Position numbers and translations under genes: made by a program. From Xylanimonas protaetiae (GTDB taxonomy: Bacteria > Actinomycetota > Actinomycetes > Actinomycetales > Cellulomonadaceae), in assembly GCF_004135385.1 (NCBI RefSeq), contig NZ_CP035493.1, positions 2,609,440-2,673,439 on the forward strand: a stretch of DNA of 64,000 bases. Direction: 5' to 3'. The notes below the pieces were generated by a model, which saw nothing but the letters and a program-made list of their open reading frames with translations, had not been told where the DNA came from and did no database searches. Position 1 is the first letter of the stretch, and each line of letters starts with the position of its first letter. Shown here piece by piece: positions 37,280 through 48,745 of the stretch.

Positions 37280-38424
37280 CCCGCAGAGTCCTCGTCGTCA
37301 CCCATGGCGGCCGGGCCGAGGCCATCGCCTCGCTCGACGAGGCGGTCCGCGAGCTCGAGGCCTCCGGCTTCGAGGTCGCTCTGCACGACGACGAGCTGGC
37401 AGAGAAGTTCGGGGACCGGACGGCGATCGCCGGCCTGCGCGAGCGGGTCTCGGAGTCGGAGGCCGTCGTCGTCCTGGGCGGTGACGGAACGATCCTGCGC
37501 GCGGCGGAGCTCACGCACGGCACGGACGTGCCCATCCTCGGCATCAACCTGGGCCACGTCGGGTTCCTCGCCGAGTCCGAGCGCGAGGACCTGCGGGAGG
37601 CCGTGCGGCGGCTCGCCCTGCACGACTACGTCGTCGAGGAGCGCACCGTCGTCGCCGTCGAGGTGTACCGGCCCGGCGAGACCGAGCCGATCTACGGCTG
37701 GGCCCTCAACGAGGCCACGCTCGAGAAGGGGCAGCGCCACCGCGTCGTCGAGGTCGGCATCGAGGTGGACGGGCGACCCCTGTCGAGCTTCGGGTGCGAC
37801 GGCGTCGTCGTGTCGACGTCGACGGGGTCGACGGCGCACGCGTTCTCCGCAGGCGGGCCCGTGATGTGGCCGGACGTCGACGGGGTGCTGCTCGTGCCGC
37901 TCTCCGCCCACGCGCTGTTCGCGCGGCCGCTGGTCATCGGGCCCCGGTCGGCGTACCGGATCACCGTGCTGCAGCGCTCGCCCGTGTCGGCGGTGCTGAC
38001 CTGCGACGGCCGCCGCAGCATCGACCTGCCTCAAGGCTCGACGGTCGAGGTGCGCCGCGGCGAGCACCCGCTGCGGTTCGCGCGGCTCTCGACGGCGCCG
38101 TTCACGGACCGGCTGGTGTCCAAGTTCTCCCTGCCGGTGGTCGGCTGGCGCGAGGCGGCTGACGACGCGGCGGCGGCACGTGCCCGCGCGGCCGCGCTCA
38201 CGGACGCGGTGACCGAGGACGACGAGGACGACGCCGCTGTCGACGGAGGCGGCGACACAGCCGACAACGTTCCCGCTGGGTCGCGCGCCGCGGCCACCGC
38301 CCGTGCCGATGACCCGTCGGGCGCTGCGGGTGGGTGGAACGACACGACGAGCCCGTCGCGTGCCGGGGCGGACCCGGGCGTCGACGACGTCGTGGGATCG
38401 CGCGACGACGCCAGGAAGGTGTGA
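37276..38424 (+). CDS. nadK: NAD kinase
   Basis: The 382-residue protein has the GGDGT motif in VVVLGGDGTILRAAEL, NLGHVGFLAE, and the diacylglycerol-kinase-fold block VVVSTSTGSTAHAFSAGGPV. It phosphorylates NAD to NADP. The core ends around residue 300 (SLPVVGWRE); the remaining 80 residues are an Asp/Ala/Gly-rich tail. GTG 37276 overlaps the tlyA stop (GTGA). Order tlyA-nadK-recN is conserved across Actinobacteria. Confidence 0.95.
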   Translation: MTRRVLVVTHGGRAEAIASLDEAVRELEASGFEVALHDDELAEKFGDRTAIAGLRERVSESEAVVVLGGDGTILRAAELTHGTDVPILGINLGHVGFLAESEREDLREAVRRLALHDYVVEERTVVAVEVYRPGETEPIYGWALNEATLEKGQRHRVVEVGIEVDGRPLSSFGCDGVVVSTSTGSTAHAFSAGGPVMWPDVDGVLLVPLSAHALFARPLVIGPRSAYRITVLQRSPVSAVLTCDGRRSIDLPQGSTVEVRRGEHPLRFARLSTAPFTDRLVSKFSLPVVGWREAADDAAAARARAAALTDAVTEDDEDDAAVDGGGDTADNVPAGSRAAATARADDPSGAAGGWNDTTSPSRAGADPGVDDVVGSRDDARKV

Positions 38425-38425
38425 G

Positions 38426-40147
38426 GTGCTCGAGGAGATCGCGATCGAGAACCTGGGGGTCATCCGCGCGGCGCGTGTCGCGCTGTCGCGGGGCCTGACG
38501 GTGATCACGGGTGAGACCGGAGCGGGCAAGACGATGGTGCTCACGGGCCTCGGCCTGCTCATGGGCGGCAAGGCTGACGCGGGATCCGTCCGGCCTGGCG
38601 CGAGCGGCGCCGTCGTCGAAGGGCGCTGGCAGGTGGCCGCACGTCCCGCGGTCGCCGCACGCGTGGCGGACGCCGGGGGAGAGGTCGACGACGACGGCAG
38701 CGTCGTCGTGCTGCGGACCGTCGCGGCCGAGGGACGCTCCCGGGCGCACCTCGGCGGGCGCAGCGTGCCCCAGGGCGTGCTGGCGGAGATCGCCGACGAG
38801 CTCGTCACGGTGCACGGTCAGGCCGACCAGCTGCGGCTGCGGACGCCGTCGAAGCAGCGCGAGGCGCTCGACGCGTTCGCCGGGCCGGCCCACCAGGCGA
38901 CGCTCGCGGCGTACCGCGAGGCGTGGGCCGAGCGCGGCGCGCTCCAGGCGGAGATCGACGACCTCACGGCCCGCGCCGCCGAGCGCACCCGCGAGGCCGA
39001 GCTGCTGCGCCTGGGCCTCGCGGAGATCGAGCGCGTCGACCCCCGGCCCGGGGAGGACGCCGAGCTGCACGCCCTGGTCGCCCGGCTCGGGAACGTGGAG
39101 GCGCTGCGCGTCGGGGCCACGGAGGCGCACGAGGCGCTCGCGGGCGAGGACCTCGGCGAGGCGTCGTCGGCGGTGGAGCTGCTGACCCAGGCGCGTCGCG
39201 CGCTCGAGGCGGCCGCGCACGACGACGCCACGCTCGCCGGCCTGGCCGCGCGCGTCGCCGAGGCGGGCTATCTCGTCGCCGACGTCGCCACCGAGCTGTC
39301 GGCGTACGTCGACGACCTGCAGGCCGACCCGGCCGCGCTGGAGACGTCGCACGCACGGCTCGCCGCGCTGACCGCGTTGACCAGGACCTACGGCGAGACG
39401 GTCGACGACGTGCTGGCCTGGGCCTCCGACGCCGGCCTGCGGCTGCTGGACCTCGACGACGGCGGGGAGCGGCTGCGCGGGCTCGCCCAGCGCGTGGGCG
39501 AGCTCGACGAGACCGTCGGCCGCCTGGGCGGCGAGGTCACGGCGGGCCGGACGGCGGCGGGCGAGCGGCTGGCCGGCGCCGTGACCGACGAGCTCACGGG
39601 CCTGGCCATGGGCGGGGCGCGGCTCGAGGTCGAGGTCGCCGCGACGGATCCCGGCGCGTGGGGAGCCGACCAGGTGACGTTCGCGCTCGTGCCGCACCCA
39701 GGCGCGCCCGCACGGCCGCTCGGCAAGGGCGCGTCCGGCGGTGAGCTCTCGCGCGTGATGCTCGCCGTCGAGGTCGCCCTCGCGACCGAGGCCGTCAGCA
39801 CGGCGACCGGGGCGACCACGGCGGTGCTGCCCACGTTCGTGTTCGACGAGGTCGACGCAGGCGTCGGCGGGCGGGCAGCCGTGGAGGTCGGGCGCAGACT
39901 GGCGCAGCTCGCGCGCAGCACGCAGGTGATCGTCGTCACGCACCTCGCCCAGGTCGCCGCGTTCGCCGACGCGCACCTGGTCGTGACCAAGTCCGCAGGC
40001 GACGCCGGGACGGTCACGGGCGTCGAGGAGGTGCGCGACGAGGACCGCGTGCGCGAGCTCGCCCGCATGCTCTCCGGGCAGGAGGACTCCGACGCTGCTC
40101 GCAAGCATGCGGTGGAGCTTCTGACCACGTCGGTCGTGGGACGATGA
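38426..40147 (+). CDS. recN: DNA repair protein RecN
   Basis: The 573-residue SMC-like protein begins LEEIAIENLGVIRAARVALS with Walker A in ITGETGAGKTMVLTGLGLLM. It has a central coiled coil (AERTREAELLRLGLAEIERV and beyond), the ABC signature KGASGGELSRVMLAVEVALA and Walker B in TFVFDEVDAGVGGRAAVEVG. It acts at DNA double-strand breaks. GTG 38426 follows AGGAAGG (38413-38419). The 3' end overlaps steA. Confidence 0.95.
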   Translation: MLEEIAIENLGVIRAARVALSRGLTVITGETGAGKTMVLTGLGLLMGGKADAGSVRPGASGAVVEGRWQVAARPAVAARVADAGGEVDDDGSVVVLRTVAAEGRSRAHLGGRSVPQGVLAEIADELVTVHGQADQLRLRTPSKQREALDAFAGPAHQATLAAYREAWAERGALQAEIDDLTARAAERTREAELLRLGLAEIERVDPRPGEDAELHALVARLGNVEALRVGATEAHEALAGEDLGEASSAVELLTQARRALEAAAHDDATLAGLAARVAEAGYLVADVATELSAYVDDLQADPAALETSHARLAALTALTRTYGETVDDVLAWASDAGLRLLDLDDGGERLRGLAQRVGELDETVGRLGGEVTAGRTAAGERLAGAVTDELTGLAMGGARLEVEVAATDPGAWGADQVTFALVPHPGAPARPLGKGASGGELSRVMLAVEVALATEAVSTATGATTAVLPTFVFDEVDAGVGGRAAVEVGRRLAQLARSTQVIVVTHLAQVAAFADAHLVVTKSAGDAGTVTGVEEVRDEDRVRELARMLSGQEDSDAARKHAVELLTTSVVGR

Positions 40148-41357
40148 GCGCGATGAGGCTCATTCCCCGCAGGTCTGGAGACGACCCCGCGCACCCCCAC
40201 GAGGCCGGCCGTCGCGAGGCGGTGACGTACGGTCCGGCGCGCGTCGGCAAGCGCACCAAGGACCTCACGAAGCGGCTCGCCCCGGGCGACGTCGCCGTCA
40301 TCGACCACGTCGACATCGACCGGGTGGCCGCCGACGCGCTCGTCGCCGCCCGGCCCGCCGCCGTGCTCAACGCGGCGCGCTCGACGTCGGGTCGCTACCC
40401 GAACGCGGGCCCCGGGATCCTCCTCGACGCGGGCATCGTCCTGGTCGACGACCTCGGGCCGACCGTCATGTCGGTGCCCGACGGGTCGCCGGTGGAGATC
40501 GACGGCGGCCGCGTCGTCGTCGGCGGACGGACCGTCGCCGAGGGCGTGCGCCAGACGGAGGAGACCGTCGTCGCGAACCTCGCCGAGGCCCGCGAGGGCC
40601 TGGGCGAGGAGATCGAGCGGTTCGCCGAGAACACGCTGACGTACCTGCGGCGCGAGAAGGACCTGCTGCTCGACGGCGTCGGCGTGCCGGACGTGCGCAC
40701 GCAGTTCGAGGGACGCCACATCCTCATCGTGGTGCGCGGCTACCACTACCGCGAGGACCTCGCCATGCTGCGCCCGTACATCAAGGAGAACCGCCCCGTC
40801 CTCATCGGCGTCGACGGCGGAGCGGACGCCATCCTCGACGCGGGCTTCAAGCTCGACATGATCGTCGGCGACATGGACTCCGTCTCCGACAAGGCGCTCG
40901 CCTGCGGCGCGGAGATCGTCGTCCACGCCTACCGGGACGGTAACGCCCCGGGCTCGAGCGCGTCCAGGCGCTCGGCGTCGAGCCGGTCGTGTTCCCCGCG
41001 ACAGGCACGTCCGAGGACATCGCGATGCTGCTCGCCGACGACAAGGGCGCCGAGCTCATCGTGGCCGTCGGCACGCACGCCACCCTCGTCGAGTTCCTCG
41101 ACAAGGGCCGCGCCGGGATGGCCTCCACCTTCCTCACGCGCCTGCGCGTGGGCGGCAAGCTCGTCGACGCCAAGGGCGTCTCGCGCCTCTACCGCACGCG
41201 CATCTCCAACACCCAGCTCACGATCCTGTCTCTCGCGGGCGTCGCGGCCGTCATCGCCGCCCTGTGGTCGACCAACGTCGGGCAGACGTTCTTCGGCCTC
41301 GTCGGCGCGCAGCTCGACGACCTCGTGTCCTGGGTGGGCCGCCTCTTCGGCGGCTGA
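40144..41357 (+). pseudogene. steA: SteA-like cytokinetic protein, one-base frameshift
   Basis: The first frame (ATG 40144) reads HEAGRREAVTYGPARVGKRT and, later, VLIGVDGGADAILDAGFKLD and VGDMDSVSDKALACGAE, related to thiamin pyrophosphokinase folds. It derails after YRDGNAPG. The second frame resumes with FPATGTSEDIAMLLADDKGA and ends in a C-terminal membrane helix (LTILSLAGVAAVIAALW). Adding one base to CCCCGGG at 40946-40952 rejoins them into about 404 residues. SteA and SteB were described in Corynebacterium as divisome-linked proteins needed for septal peptidoglycan hydrolysis. The gene is followed by steB, as expected. Confidence 0.85.
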
Positions 41358-41426
41358 CCGCTCGCGACCCGACGCGCCCCGACCTCGACGCACGACCGCT
41401 CGCCCCAGAAGGAGCCCCCTCCCACC

Positions 41427-42512
41427 GTGATCGACTTCCGGTACCACCTCGTCTCGCTGATCTCGGTGTTCCTCGCGCTCGCCGTGGGGATCATCCTGGG
41501 CGCCGGGCCCCTCCAGGGCACGATCGGCGACCAGCTCACCACCCAGGTCGACGCGCTGCGCGCCGACGCCAACGACCTGCGCGACAAGCTCGCGGCGTCG
41601 GAGGCCGACGCCGGCAAGCGGCTGGAGTTCATCCAGGCGGCGGGGCCCGCGCTGGTAGAGGGGTCGCTCGACGGGGTGCGGGTCGCGGTCGTCGACGTCG
41701 ACGACGTCACGCCGGACGTGCACGACAGCATGGTCGAGGCGATCGAGTCCGCCGGCGGCACCGTCGCCGCACGGGGCGCGCTGACGACGGCGTGGACCGA
41801 CACGGACCACGAAGGGCTCCGGGACACCCTGGCGAGCGGCATGCGGCCGCTCCTCGAGACGCTCGTCCCCGACCTGTCGTCGGACGCGTCGACCGAGGAG
41901 CTGCTGGCCGCGGCGCTCGGCGTCGCGCTCGGCGAGAAGGACCTCATGGGCGCGCGCACCGACGACGCGAAGGCGCTCGAGCAGCAGCTCGTGCAGGCCG
42001 ACCTCATCACCGTCGAGGGCGACGTCACGGAGCCCGCCGACGCCGTGCTGCTGCTCTCGTCGGCCGCGGCGCCGAAGGCGGAGGACGGGTCGTCGCCCGA
42101 GCCCACCGAGGACGTGCTGGCGTCCCAGGTGACGCTCGCACGCGTCGTCCAGAGCATCACGCCCGTCGTCGTCGCGGGGCCGACGGCCTCCGCGGGGGAC
42201 CTGGTCACCACCGTGCGGGGCGACGACGACGCCTCCCAGCAGGTGAGCACCGTCAGCGGCTCCGAGACGCCGGTCGGGCGGATCGTCGTGCCGCTCGCCC
42301 TCGCCGCGCACCACAGCGGCGAGGTGGGCCAGTACGGCTTCGAGGACGGCGCGACGCCGCTGCCGCCGGTCGTCCGCCCGGCGGGCGGCAGCGACGGCGC
42401 GACACCCGAGGCACCCGGCGACGGCACCGCGACCAGCGGAGACGGTACCGACGGTGCCGCGACCGACGGTGCCGCGACCGACGGCGAGGCCGGCGCGGGC
42501 GGGAACGGCTGA
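41427..42512 (+). CDS. steB: SteB/MctB-like single-pass membrane protein
   Basis: The 361-residue protein starts IDFRYHLVSLISVFLALAVG and continues IILGAGPLQG, one N-terminal membrane anchor. A short coiled coil follows (LRADANDLRDKLAASEADAG), then an extracytoplasmic domain and a Gly/Ala/Thr/Asp tail with repeated DGAAT units. The family is annotated either as copper transporter MctB or as SteB. Directly after steA, the SteB reading is the better one. GTG 41427 is the start; the stop overlaps the next gene. Confidence 0.82.
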   Translation: MIDFRYHLVSLISVFLALAVGIILGAGPLQGTIGDQLTTQVDALRADANDLRDKLAASEADAGKRLEFIQAAGPALVEGSLDGVRVAVVDVDDVTPDVHDSMVEAIESAGGTVAARGALTTAWTDTDHEGLRDTLASGMRPLLETLVPDLSSDASTEELLAAALGVALGEKDLMGARTDDAKALEQQLVQADLITVEGDVTEPADAVLLLSSAAAPKAEDGSSPEPTEDVLASQVTLARVVQSITPVVVAGPTASAGDLVTTVRGDDDASQQVSTVSGSETPVGRIVVPLALAAHHSGEVGQYGFEDGATPLPPVVRPAGGSDGATPEAPGDGTATSGDGTDGAATDGAATDGEAGAGGNG

Positions 42513-43342
42513 TGGGTCTGCGACACCTGGTGCGCGGCGCGGTCGTGTCCGCCGTGGTGACCGCGGGCGTGCGGACCGCCGCCGACAGGCGGCCGCCGGG
42601 CGGCGGCGAACGGTGGACGCGCACCAACCATCGCGGCGAGCCGATCAGCCTTCTCGAGGGCCCCGCGGTCGCCGCGGGGCTGGCCGTCGGCGCGCTCGCG
42701 GCCGGGCGGGGCCGAGGCCGCGCCGCCGGCGTCGTCGCGACCGTGGGCGCGGGAGCGTTCGGACTCGTCGACGACCTCGCGGAGGACACCTCGACCCGGA
42801 CGAAGGGACTCAGGGGGCACCTCGGCGCGCTGCGCGAGGGCCGCCTGACCACCGGCGGGCTCAAGGTGCTCGGCATCGGTGCCACCTCGCTCGTCGCCGC
42901 CGCGATCGGCACCCGGCGCACCGGGTCCGCCGGGGCGTGGGCAGCCGACGTGGCCGTCAACGCCGCCCTCGTCGCCGGGACCGCCAACCTCCTCAACCTC
43001 CTCGACCTGCGGCCCGGGCGGGCGCTCAAGGCCTCCGCCGCGCTGGCCGCCGTGCCCGCGGGCGGGCCGCTCGCGGCGGCAGGGACGGGCGCGGTGCTCG
43101 GCTCTGCGTCGGCCGCCTGGACGGGCGACCTGGGCGAGAAGGACATGCTCGGCGACAGCGGCGCGAACGCGCTCGGCGCCCTGCTGGGCACCCGGCTCGC
43201 GCTCGGGCTGCCGCGGCCCCTGCGGCTCGCCGCGCTCGCCGGCGTCGTGGGGCTGACGCTCGCGAGCGAGAAGGTGAGCTTCTCGAAGGTGATCGCCGAG
43301 ACCCCGTGGCTCAAGGCGGTCGACGACCTGGGCCGGCGGTGA
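42512..43342 (+). CDS. MraY/WecA-like glycosyltransferase-4 family membrane protein
   Basis: The 276-residue multispan protein has GAFGLVDDLAEDTSTRTKGL with the Asp-Asp metal-binding pair of MraY/WecA, ANLLNLLDLRPGRALKA in place of the family's NLTDGLDGL block, and DMLGDSGANALGALLG. It may transfer a phosphosugar to a lipid carrier, but the altered NLTDG motif makes a non-catalytic or divergent role possible. It is coupled to steB (TGATG) and overlaps murJ, so it belongs to the envelope/division operon. Confidence 0.8.
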   Translation: MGLRHLVRGAVVSAVVTAGVRTAADRRPPGGGERWTRTNHRGEPISLLEGPAVAAGLAVGALAAGRGRGRAAGVVATVGAGAFGLVDDLAEDTSTRTKGLRGHLGALREGRLTTGGLKVLGIGATSLVAAAIGTRRTGSAGAWAADVAVNAALVAGTANLLNLLDLRPGRALKASAALAAVPAGGPLAAAGTGAVLGSASAAWTGDLGEKDMLGDSGANALGALLGTRLALGLPRPLRLAALAGVVGLTLASEKVSFSKVIAETPWLKAVDDLGRR

Positions 43343-45015
43343 CGCAGGCTCGCGCGCCCCGCGCGCAGACCGTCGCGAGCGCGGCGCTGCTCATCACGCT
43401 CGTCACCCTGGCCAGCCGCGTGGTCGGCTTCGGGCGGTGGCTCGCGCAGGGCTGGTCGATCGGGTCCGACGGGCTCGGCGACCCGTTCAACACGGCCAAC
43501 ATGCTGCCCAACGTCCTGTTCGAGGTGGCGGCGGGCGGCGCGCTCGCGGGCGCGATCATCCCTCTCGTCGCCGGCCCCCTGAGCCGCGCGGCGCTCACGG
43601 CGGAGGGCACGGCCGAGTCGCGCGCGATCGCGTCGCGCAACGCGTCCGCGCTCCTGGGCTGGTCGCTGGCCGTGCTCGTGCCGATCGGCGTGGTCGTGGC
43701 GGTCTTCGCCCGGCCCATCGCGGTGGACCTGCTCAACGTGCAGCATCCCGTGGAAGCCGACATCGTGACCGGGTTCCTGCGGGTGTTCGCGCTGCAGATC
43801 CCGCTCTACGGCGTCGCCGTCGTGCTGGGTGGTGTGCTCCAGGCGCACAAACGGTTCTTCTGGCCTGCGTTCTCGCCCCTCGTCTCGAGCGTCGTCGTCA
43901 TCGGCGTCTACCTCGGGTTCCGGCTCTTCGGCGAGAACCCGCAGGACCTCGCCGCGCTGTCCGGCCAGGCGCTCGGCTGGCTCGCGTGGGGGACCACCGC
44001 GGGCGTCGCGTTCCTCGTCCTGCCGCTGCTGCTGCCCGCGTACCGCACCGGGCTGCGGCTGCGGCCCACGCTGCGCTTCCCGGCAGGGGACGGCGCCCGA
44101 GCGGCGCGCCTGGCGTTCGCGGGCATCGGTGCCGTCGTCGCCCAGCAGCTCGCGGTGTTCTTCGTGCTGCGGACGTCGCAGTACTTCCCCGCGGGCACAT
44201 ACACGGTCTTCAACTACACCCAGCAGGTCTACCTGCTGCCGTACGCCGTGCTCGCGTTCCCCATCGCGACCAGCGCGTTCCCCGCGTTCACGGAGCACGC
44301 GGCGCACCAGCGGCTCGACGCGCTGCGGGCCATGGTCGCGACGACCACCCGCGCGCTGCTGCTCGCCGCGGCCGCCGGCGTGGCGATGGTGATCGCCGCG
44401 GCACCGCAGATCGGCACCGTGTTCGACCTCATGGTCACGGGCGACGCGCCCGGCATGGTCGAGGGGCTCACCTGGATGGCGCCCGGGCTCGTCGGGTTCG
44501 CGCTGATCCTGCACCTGTCGCGCGTGCTGTACACGATCGACCGGGGTCGTGCCGCCGTCGCGGCGACGGCGGTCGGCTGGCTCGTCGTGACGATCGGGGT
44601 GGCGCTCGCGCCGACGGTGCTCGGCCGTGACGCCACCCAGCACGCGGTGCTCGCGTGGTTCGGCGGCTCGATGACGCTCGGGATGCTCGTCGCGGGGGCG
44701 GGGCTGCTCGCCGCCGTGCGTCGCCACCTCGGGGCGGCCGCGCTGACCGGCGTCCCGCTGGCGCTCGGCGTCCTCGCCGTCGGGGTGGCCCTCGGCGGGC
44801 TCGCGGGGTGGCTCGTCCCCGTCCACCTCACGGCCCCGTACCGCGGCCAGGTCCGGTTCGACGGCGGGGCGCTCGCGGCGAACCTCGGCCTCGGGGTTGC
44901 GGCGGCGCTCGTCGCGCTCGCCGTGCTCGGCGCCGTCACGCTGGCCGACCCCGGCCTGCGGGGCCGGCTGCTCGGGATCGGGCGCGCGGTGGGACGACGG
45001 CTGCGGCGGCGCTGA
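43339..45015 (+). CDS. murJ: Lipid II flippase MurJ (MviN family)
   Basis: The 558-residue protein has about 14 membrane helices of the MOP exporter superfamily: ITLVTLASRVVGFGRWLAQG, FNTANMLPNVLFEVAAGGAL, GVLQAHKRFFWPAFSPL and FNYTQQVYLLPYAVLAFPIA. MurJ flips lipid II across the membrane. It lacks the cytoplasmic pseudokinase extension of mycobacterial MviN. GTG 43339 overlaps the preceding stop (GTGA). The operon steA-steB-MraY-like-murJ ends here. The 271-bp gap to pyrG has a CGGCCG hairpin near its start and no gene that I can support. Confidence 0.92.
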   Translation: MTQARAPRAQTVASAALLITLVTLASRVVGFGRWLAQGWSIGSDGLGDPFNTANMLPNVLFEVAAGGALAGAIIPLVAGPLSRAALTAEGTAESRAIASRNASALLGWSLAVLVPIGVVVAVFARPIAVDLLNVQHPVEADIVTGFLRVFALQIPLYGVAVVLGGVLQAHKRFFWPAFSPLVSSVVVIGVYLGFRLFGENPQDLAALSGQALGWLAWGTTAGVAFLVLPLLLPAYRTGLRLRPTLRFPAGDGARAARLAFAGIGAVVAQQLAVFFVLRTSQYFPAGTYTVFNYTQQVYLLPYAVLAFPIATSAFPAFTEHAAHQRLDALRAMVATTTRALLLAAAAGVAMVIAAAPQIGTVFDLMVTGDAPGMVEGLTWMAPGLVGFALILHLSRVLYTIDRGRAAVAATAVGWLVVTIGVALAPTVLGRDATQHAVLAWFGGSMTLGMLVAGAGLLAAVRRHLGAAALTGVPLALGVLAVGVALGGLAGWLVPVHLTAPYRGQVRFDGGALAANLGLGVAAALVALAVLGAVTLADPGLRGRLLGIGRAVGRRLRRR

Positions 45016-45272
45016 AAGCGAACCCCCGGCCGTCGGGCGGCCGCGGTCGTCGACGGTCGCGGACCAGCTTCGGGGTGTGGCGTCGCGCACCTCGAGCCCG
45101 AGGCCGGGCGTACCACGCGCCTGCGTCGGCGGGTCGCTGACCGGGACGAACGCCGTCCTGACGTGCGCGCCCCTCGGTCACGACACCGAGCGCAGGGCCG
45201 CTCGCCGCCGCCGCCGCGGGCGACGTGCCGCGCCCCACACCGTTCACGCAGGGCGCGACTGACGTCGTCGGA

Positions 45273-45286
45273 TAAGATGGAGTTCC

Positions 45287-45289
<3 letters not shown>
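45273..45289 (+). promoter_or_regulatory. Leaderless-type promoter of pyrG
   Basis: A TAAGAT -10 element at 45273-45278 lies 8 nt before the GTG start at 45287. There is no Shine-Dalgarno, so the transcript probably begins at or next to the start codon. This is the longest spacing in the set of leaderless-type promoters in this window. Confidence 0.6.
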
Positions 45290-46965
<1,676 letters not shown>

Positions 46966-46969
<4 letters not shown>

Positions 46970-47610
46970 CCGGAACGCCTCTGTCCGACGTCGTCGCGCC
47001 GCGCCCCGCCGTGCGGCGCGACGACGTCGCATACTCCGGTCGCATCATCGACGTCGTGCGCGACGACGTCGACCTCGGCGACGCCGGCACGGCGATGCGC
47101 GAGTACGTCGACCACCCCGGTGCCGTCGCGATCGTCGCGCTCGACGACGACGGGCGCGTCGCACTCGTGAACCAGTACCGGCACCCCGTGCGGTCCGTGC
47201 TGTGGGAGATCCCGGCCGGGCTGCTCGACGTCGACGGCGAGGACGCGCAGCGCGCGGCCGCCCGCGAGCTGGCCGAGGAGGCCGACCTGCGGGCCGGGCG
47301 CTGGGACGTGCTCGCGGACTTCCTCACGAGCCCGGGGATCAGCAACGAGGCGCTGCGCGTGTTCCTCGCGCGCGACCTGTCGCCGGTCCCCGAGGCGGAG
47401 CGTCACGTGCGCACCGAGGAGGAGGCCGGGATGGAGCTGCGCTGGGCGCCCCTCGACGACGTCGTGGCCCGCGTGCTCGACGGGTCGCTGCACAACCCGT
47501 CGACGATCGTCGGCGCGCTGGCCGCGTTCGCCGCCCGGGCGGGCGGCTGGGCCGCGCTGCGGCCCGCGGACGCGCCGTGGCCCTACCGCCGGGACGCGCT
47601 GCCTCGCTGA
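46966..47610 (+). CDS. NUDIX hydrolase, ADP-ribose pyrophosphatase type
   Basis: The 214-residue protein has the NUDIX box in [24 protein letters not shown]. The last box residue is Asp instead of Gly, which is common in the actinobacterial branch. [19 protein letters not shown] is the ADPRase-specific N-terminal region. The enzyme would hydrolyse ADP-ribose or related sugar nucleotides. GTG 46966 overlaps the pyrG stop (GTGA), and the pyrG-nudix pair is conserved across Actinobacteria. Confidence 0.9.
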
Positions 47611-47748
47611 GCGGCGCGAAGGGCGGGGCGTTGGACGGCGGCCGAGCGCCGTGCGCCGCTGACCCCCGGGTGGCCGGGCCGACCGCCGCATGGCCCCGGG
47701 TGGCCGAACCGGCTGGCGCCGCGCGGTCGCGTCCGGGATGCTTCCCGC

Positions 47749-48675
47749 GTGCCCGCACCTCTCGTCCTGCCCCCGGACCTCTCCCAGCGTCCGCTCGAGC
47801 CGTCCGACGCCGCGGCCGTGACCGCGATCATCGCCGCGGGCGAGCTGCTCGACACCGGTGAGGTGGAGATCGAGGAGGCCGACATCGTGGCCGAGTGGTC
47901 GCGCCCGTCGTTCGACCTCGGCGCGTCGACCGTCGGCGTCTCCGGGCCCGAGGGCGATCTCGTCGCCTACGCCGAGGTGAGCGGCGGGGACCGTGGCGAC
48001 CTCGGCGTGCACCCCGAGCAGCGAGGGCGCGGGCTCGAACCGGAGCTCGCGCGCTGGCTGCGCGAGCGGGCGGGGGAGGGCGGCGCCGACGTCGTCGGGC
48101 TGCCGTCGCCGCAGGGCTCGCCGACGGACCGCGCGCTCGAGACGCTCGGCTGGGCCGTGCGCTGGACGAGCTGGGTGCTCGTGCTGCCCGAGGGCGCCGC
48201 GATCCCGGCGCGCGACCTCCCCGCCGGGTACGTGGTGCGCGAGGCGCGGGAGGACGAGCGCGAGGCGTGCTGGCAGGTGATCGAGGACGCGTTCCTCGAG
48301 TGGTCGGTGCGCGAGCGGCGGACCTTCGAGGACTGGGCCGCGACGGTCGCCGGGCGGCCCGGGTTCGAGCCGTGGCACCTGCGCGTCGTCGTCGATGCCG
48401 AGGGCGTCGTCGTCGCCGCGTGCGTGATCCTGCTGACGACACCCGGCGGCCTGACCGAGGGGTACGTCGACAGCGTCGCGACGCGGCGCGACGAGCGCGG
48501 CCGGGGCATCGCGCAGGCGCTGCTCGCCGACGCCTTCGCCGTCGCGCGTGAGCACGGCGCCGCCCGCTCCTCGCTCGCGACCGACTCCCGCACGGGCGCG
48601 CTCGGGCTGTACCGCAAGCTCGGCATGGAGGTCGTGCAGACGTGGGTCAACCGGGCGGCCGCGACCGTCCGCTGA
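47749..48675 (+). CDS. Tandem GNAT acetyltransferase
   Basis: The 308-residue protein has two GNAT folds. The first half contains LGVHPEQRGRGLEPELARWL with an acetyl-CoA loop. The second contains VDSVATRRDERGRGIAQALL (RGxGIA loop), then SLATDSRTGALGLYRKLGME. Such duplicated GNATs include mycothiol synthase-like proteins, but MshD features are not clear here and the substrate is unknown. GTG 47749 is the start. About 140 bp of GC-rich spacer without features separates it from the NUDIX gene. Confidence 0.82.
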   Translation: MPAPLVLPPDLSQRPLEPSDAAAVTAIIAAGELLDTGEVEIEEADIVAEWSRPSFDLGASTVGVSGPEGDLVAYAEVSGGDRGDLGVHPEQRGRGLEPELARWLRERAGEGGADVVGLPSPQGSPTDRALETLGWAVRWTSWVLVLPEGAAIPARDLPAGYVVREAREDEREACWQVIEDAFLEWSVRERRTFEDWAATVAGRPGFEPWHLRVVVDAEGVVVAACVILLTTPGGLTEGYVDSVATRRDERGRGIAQALLADAFAVAREHGAARSSLATDSRTGALGLYRKLGMEVVQTWVNRAAATVR

Positions 48676-48745
48676 GCCCTGGGCTTGCCAGTCGCGCCGG
48701 GAGCGCGTCCCCTGGGAGGACGACCACCGACCCGAGGGGTGCAGC

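Noticed and set aside
45016-45286. A small gene between murJ and pyrG
   Set aside because: Open frames in this 271-bp gap have no convincing start signal or family resemblance; a hairpin and the pyrG promoter explain the space.
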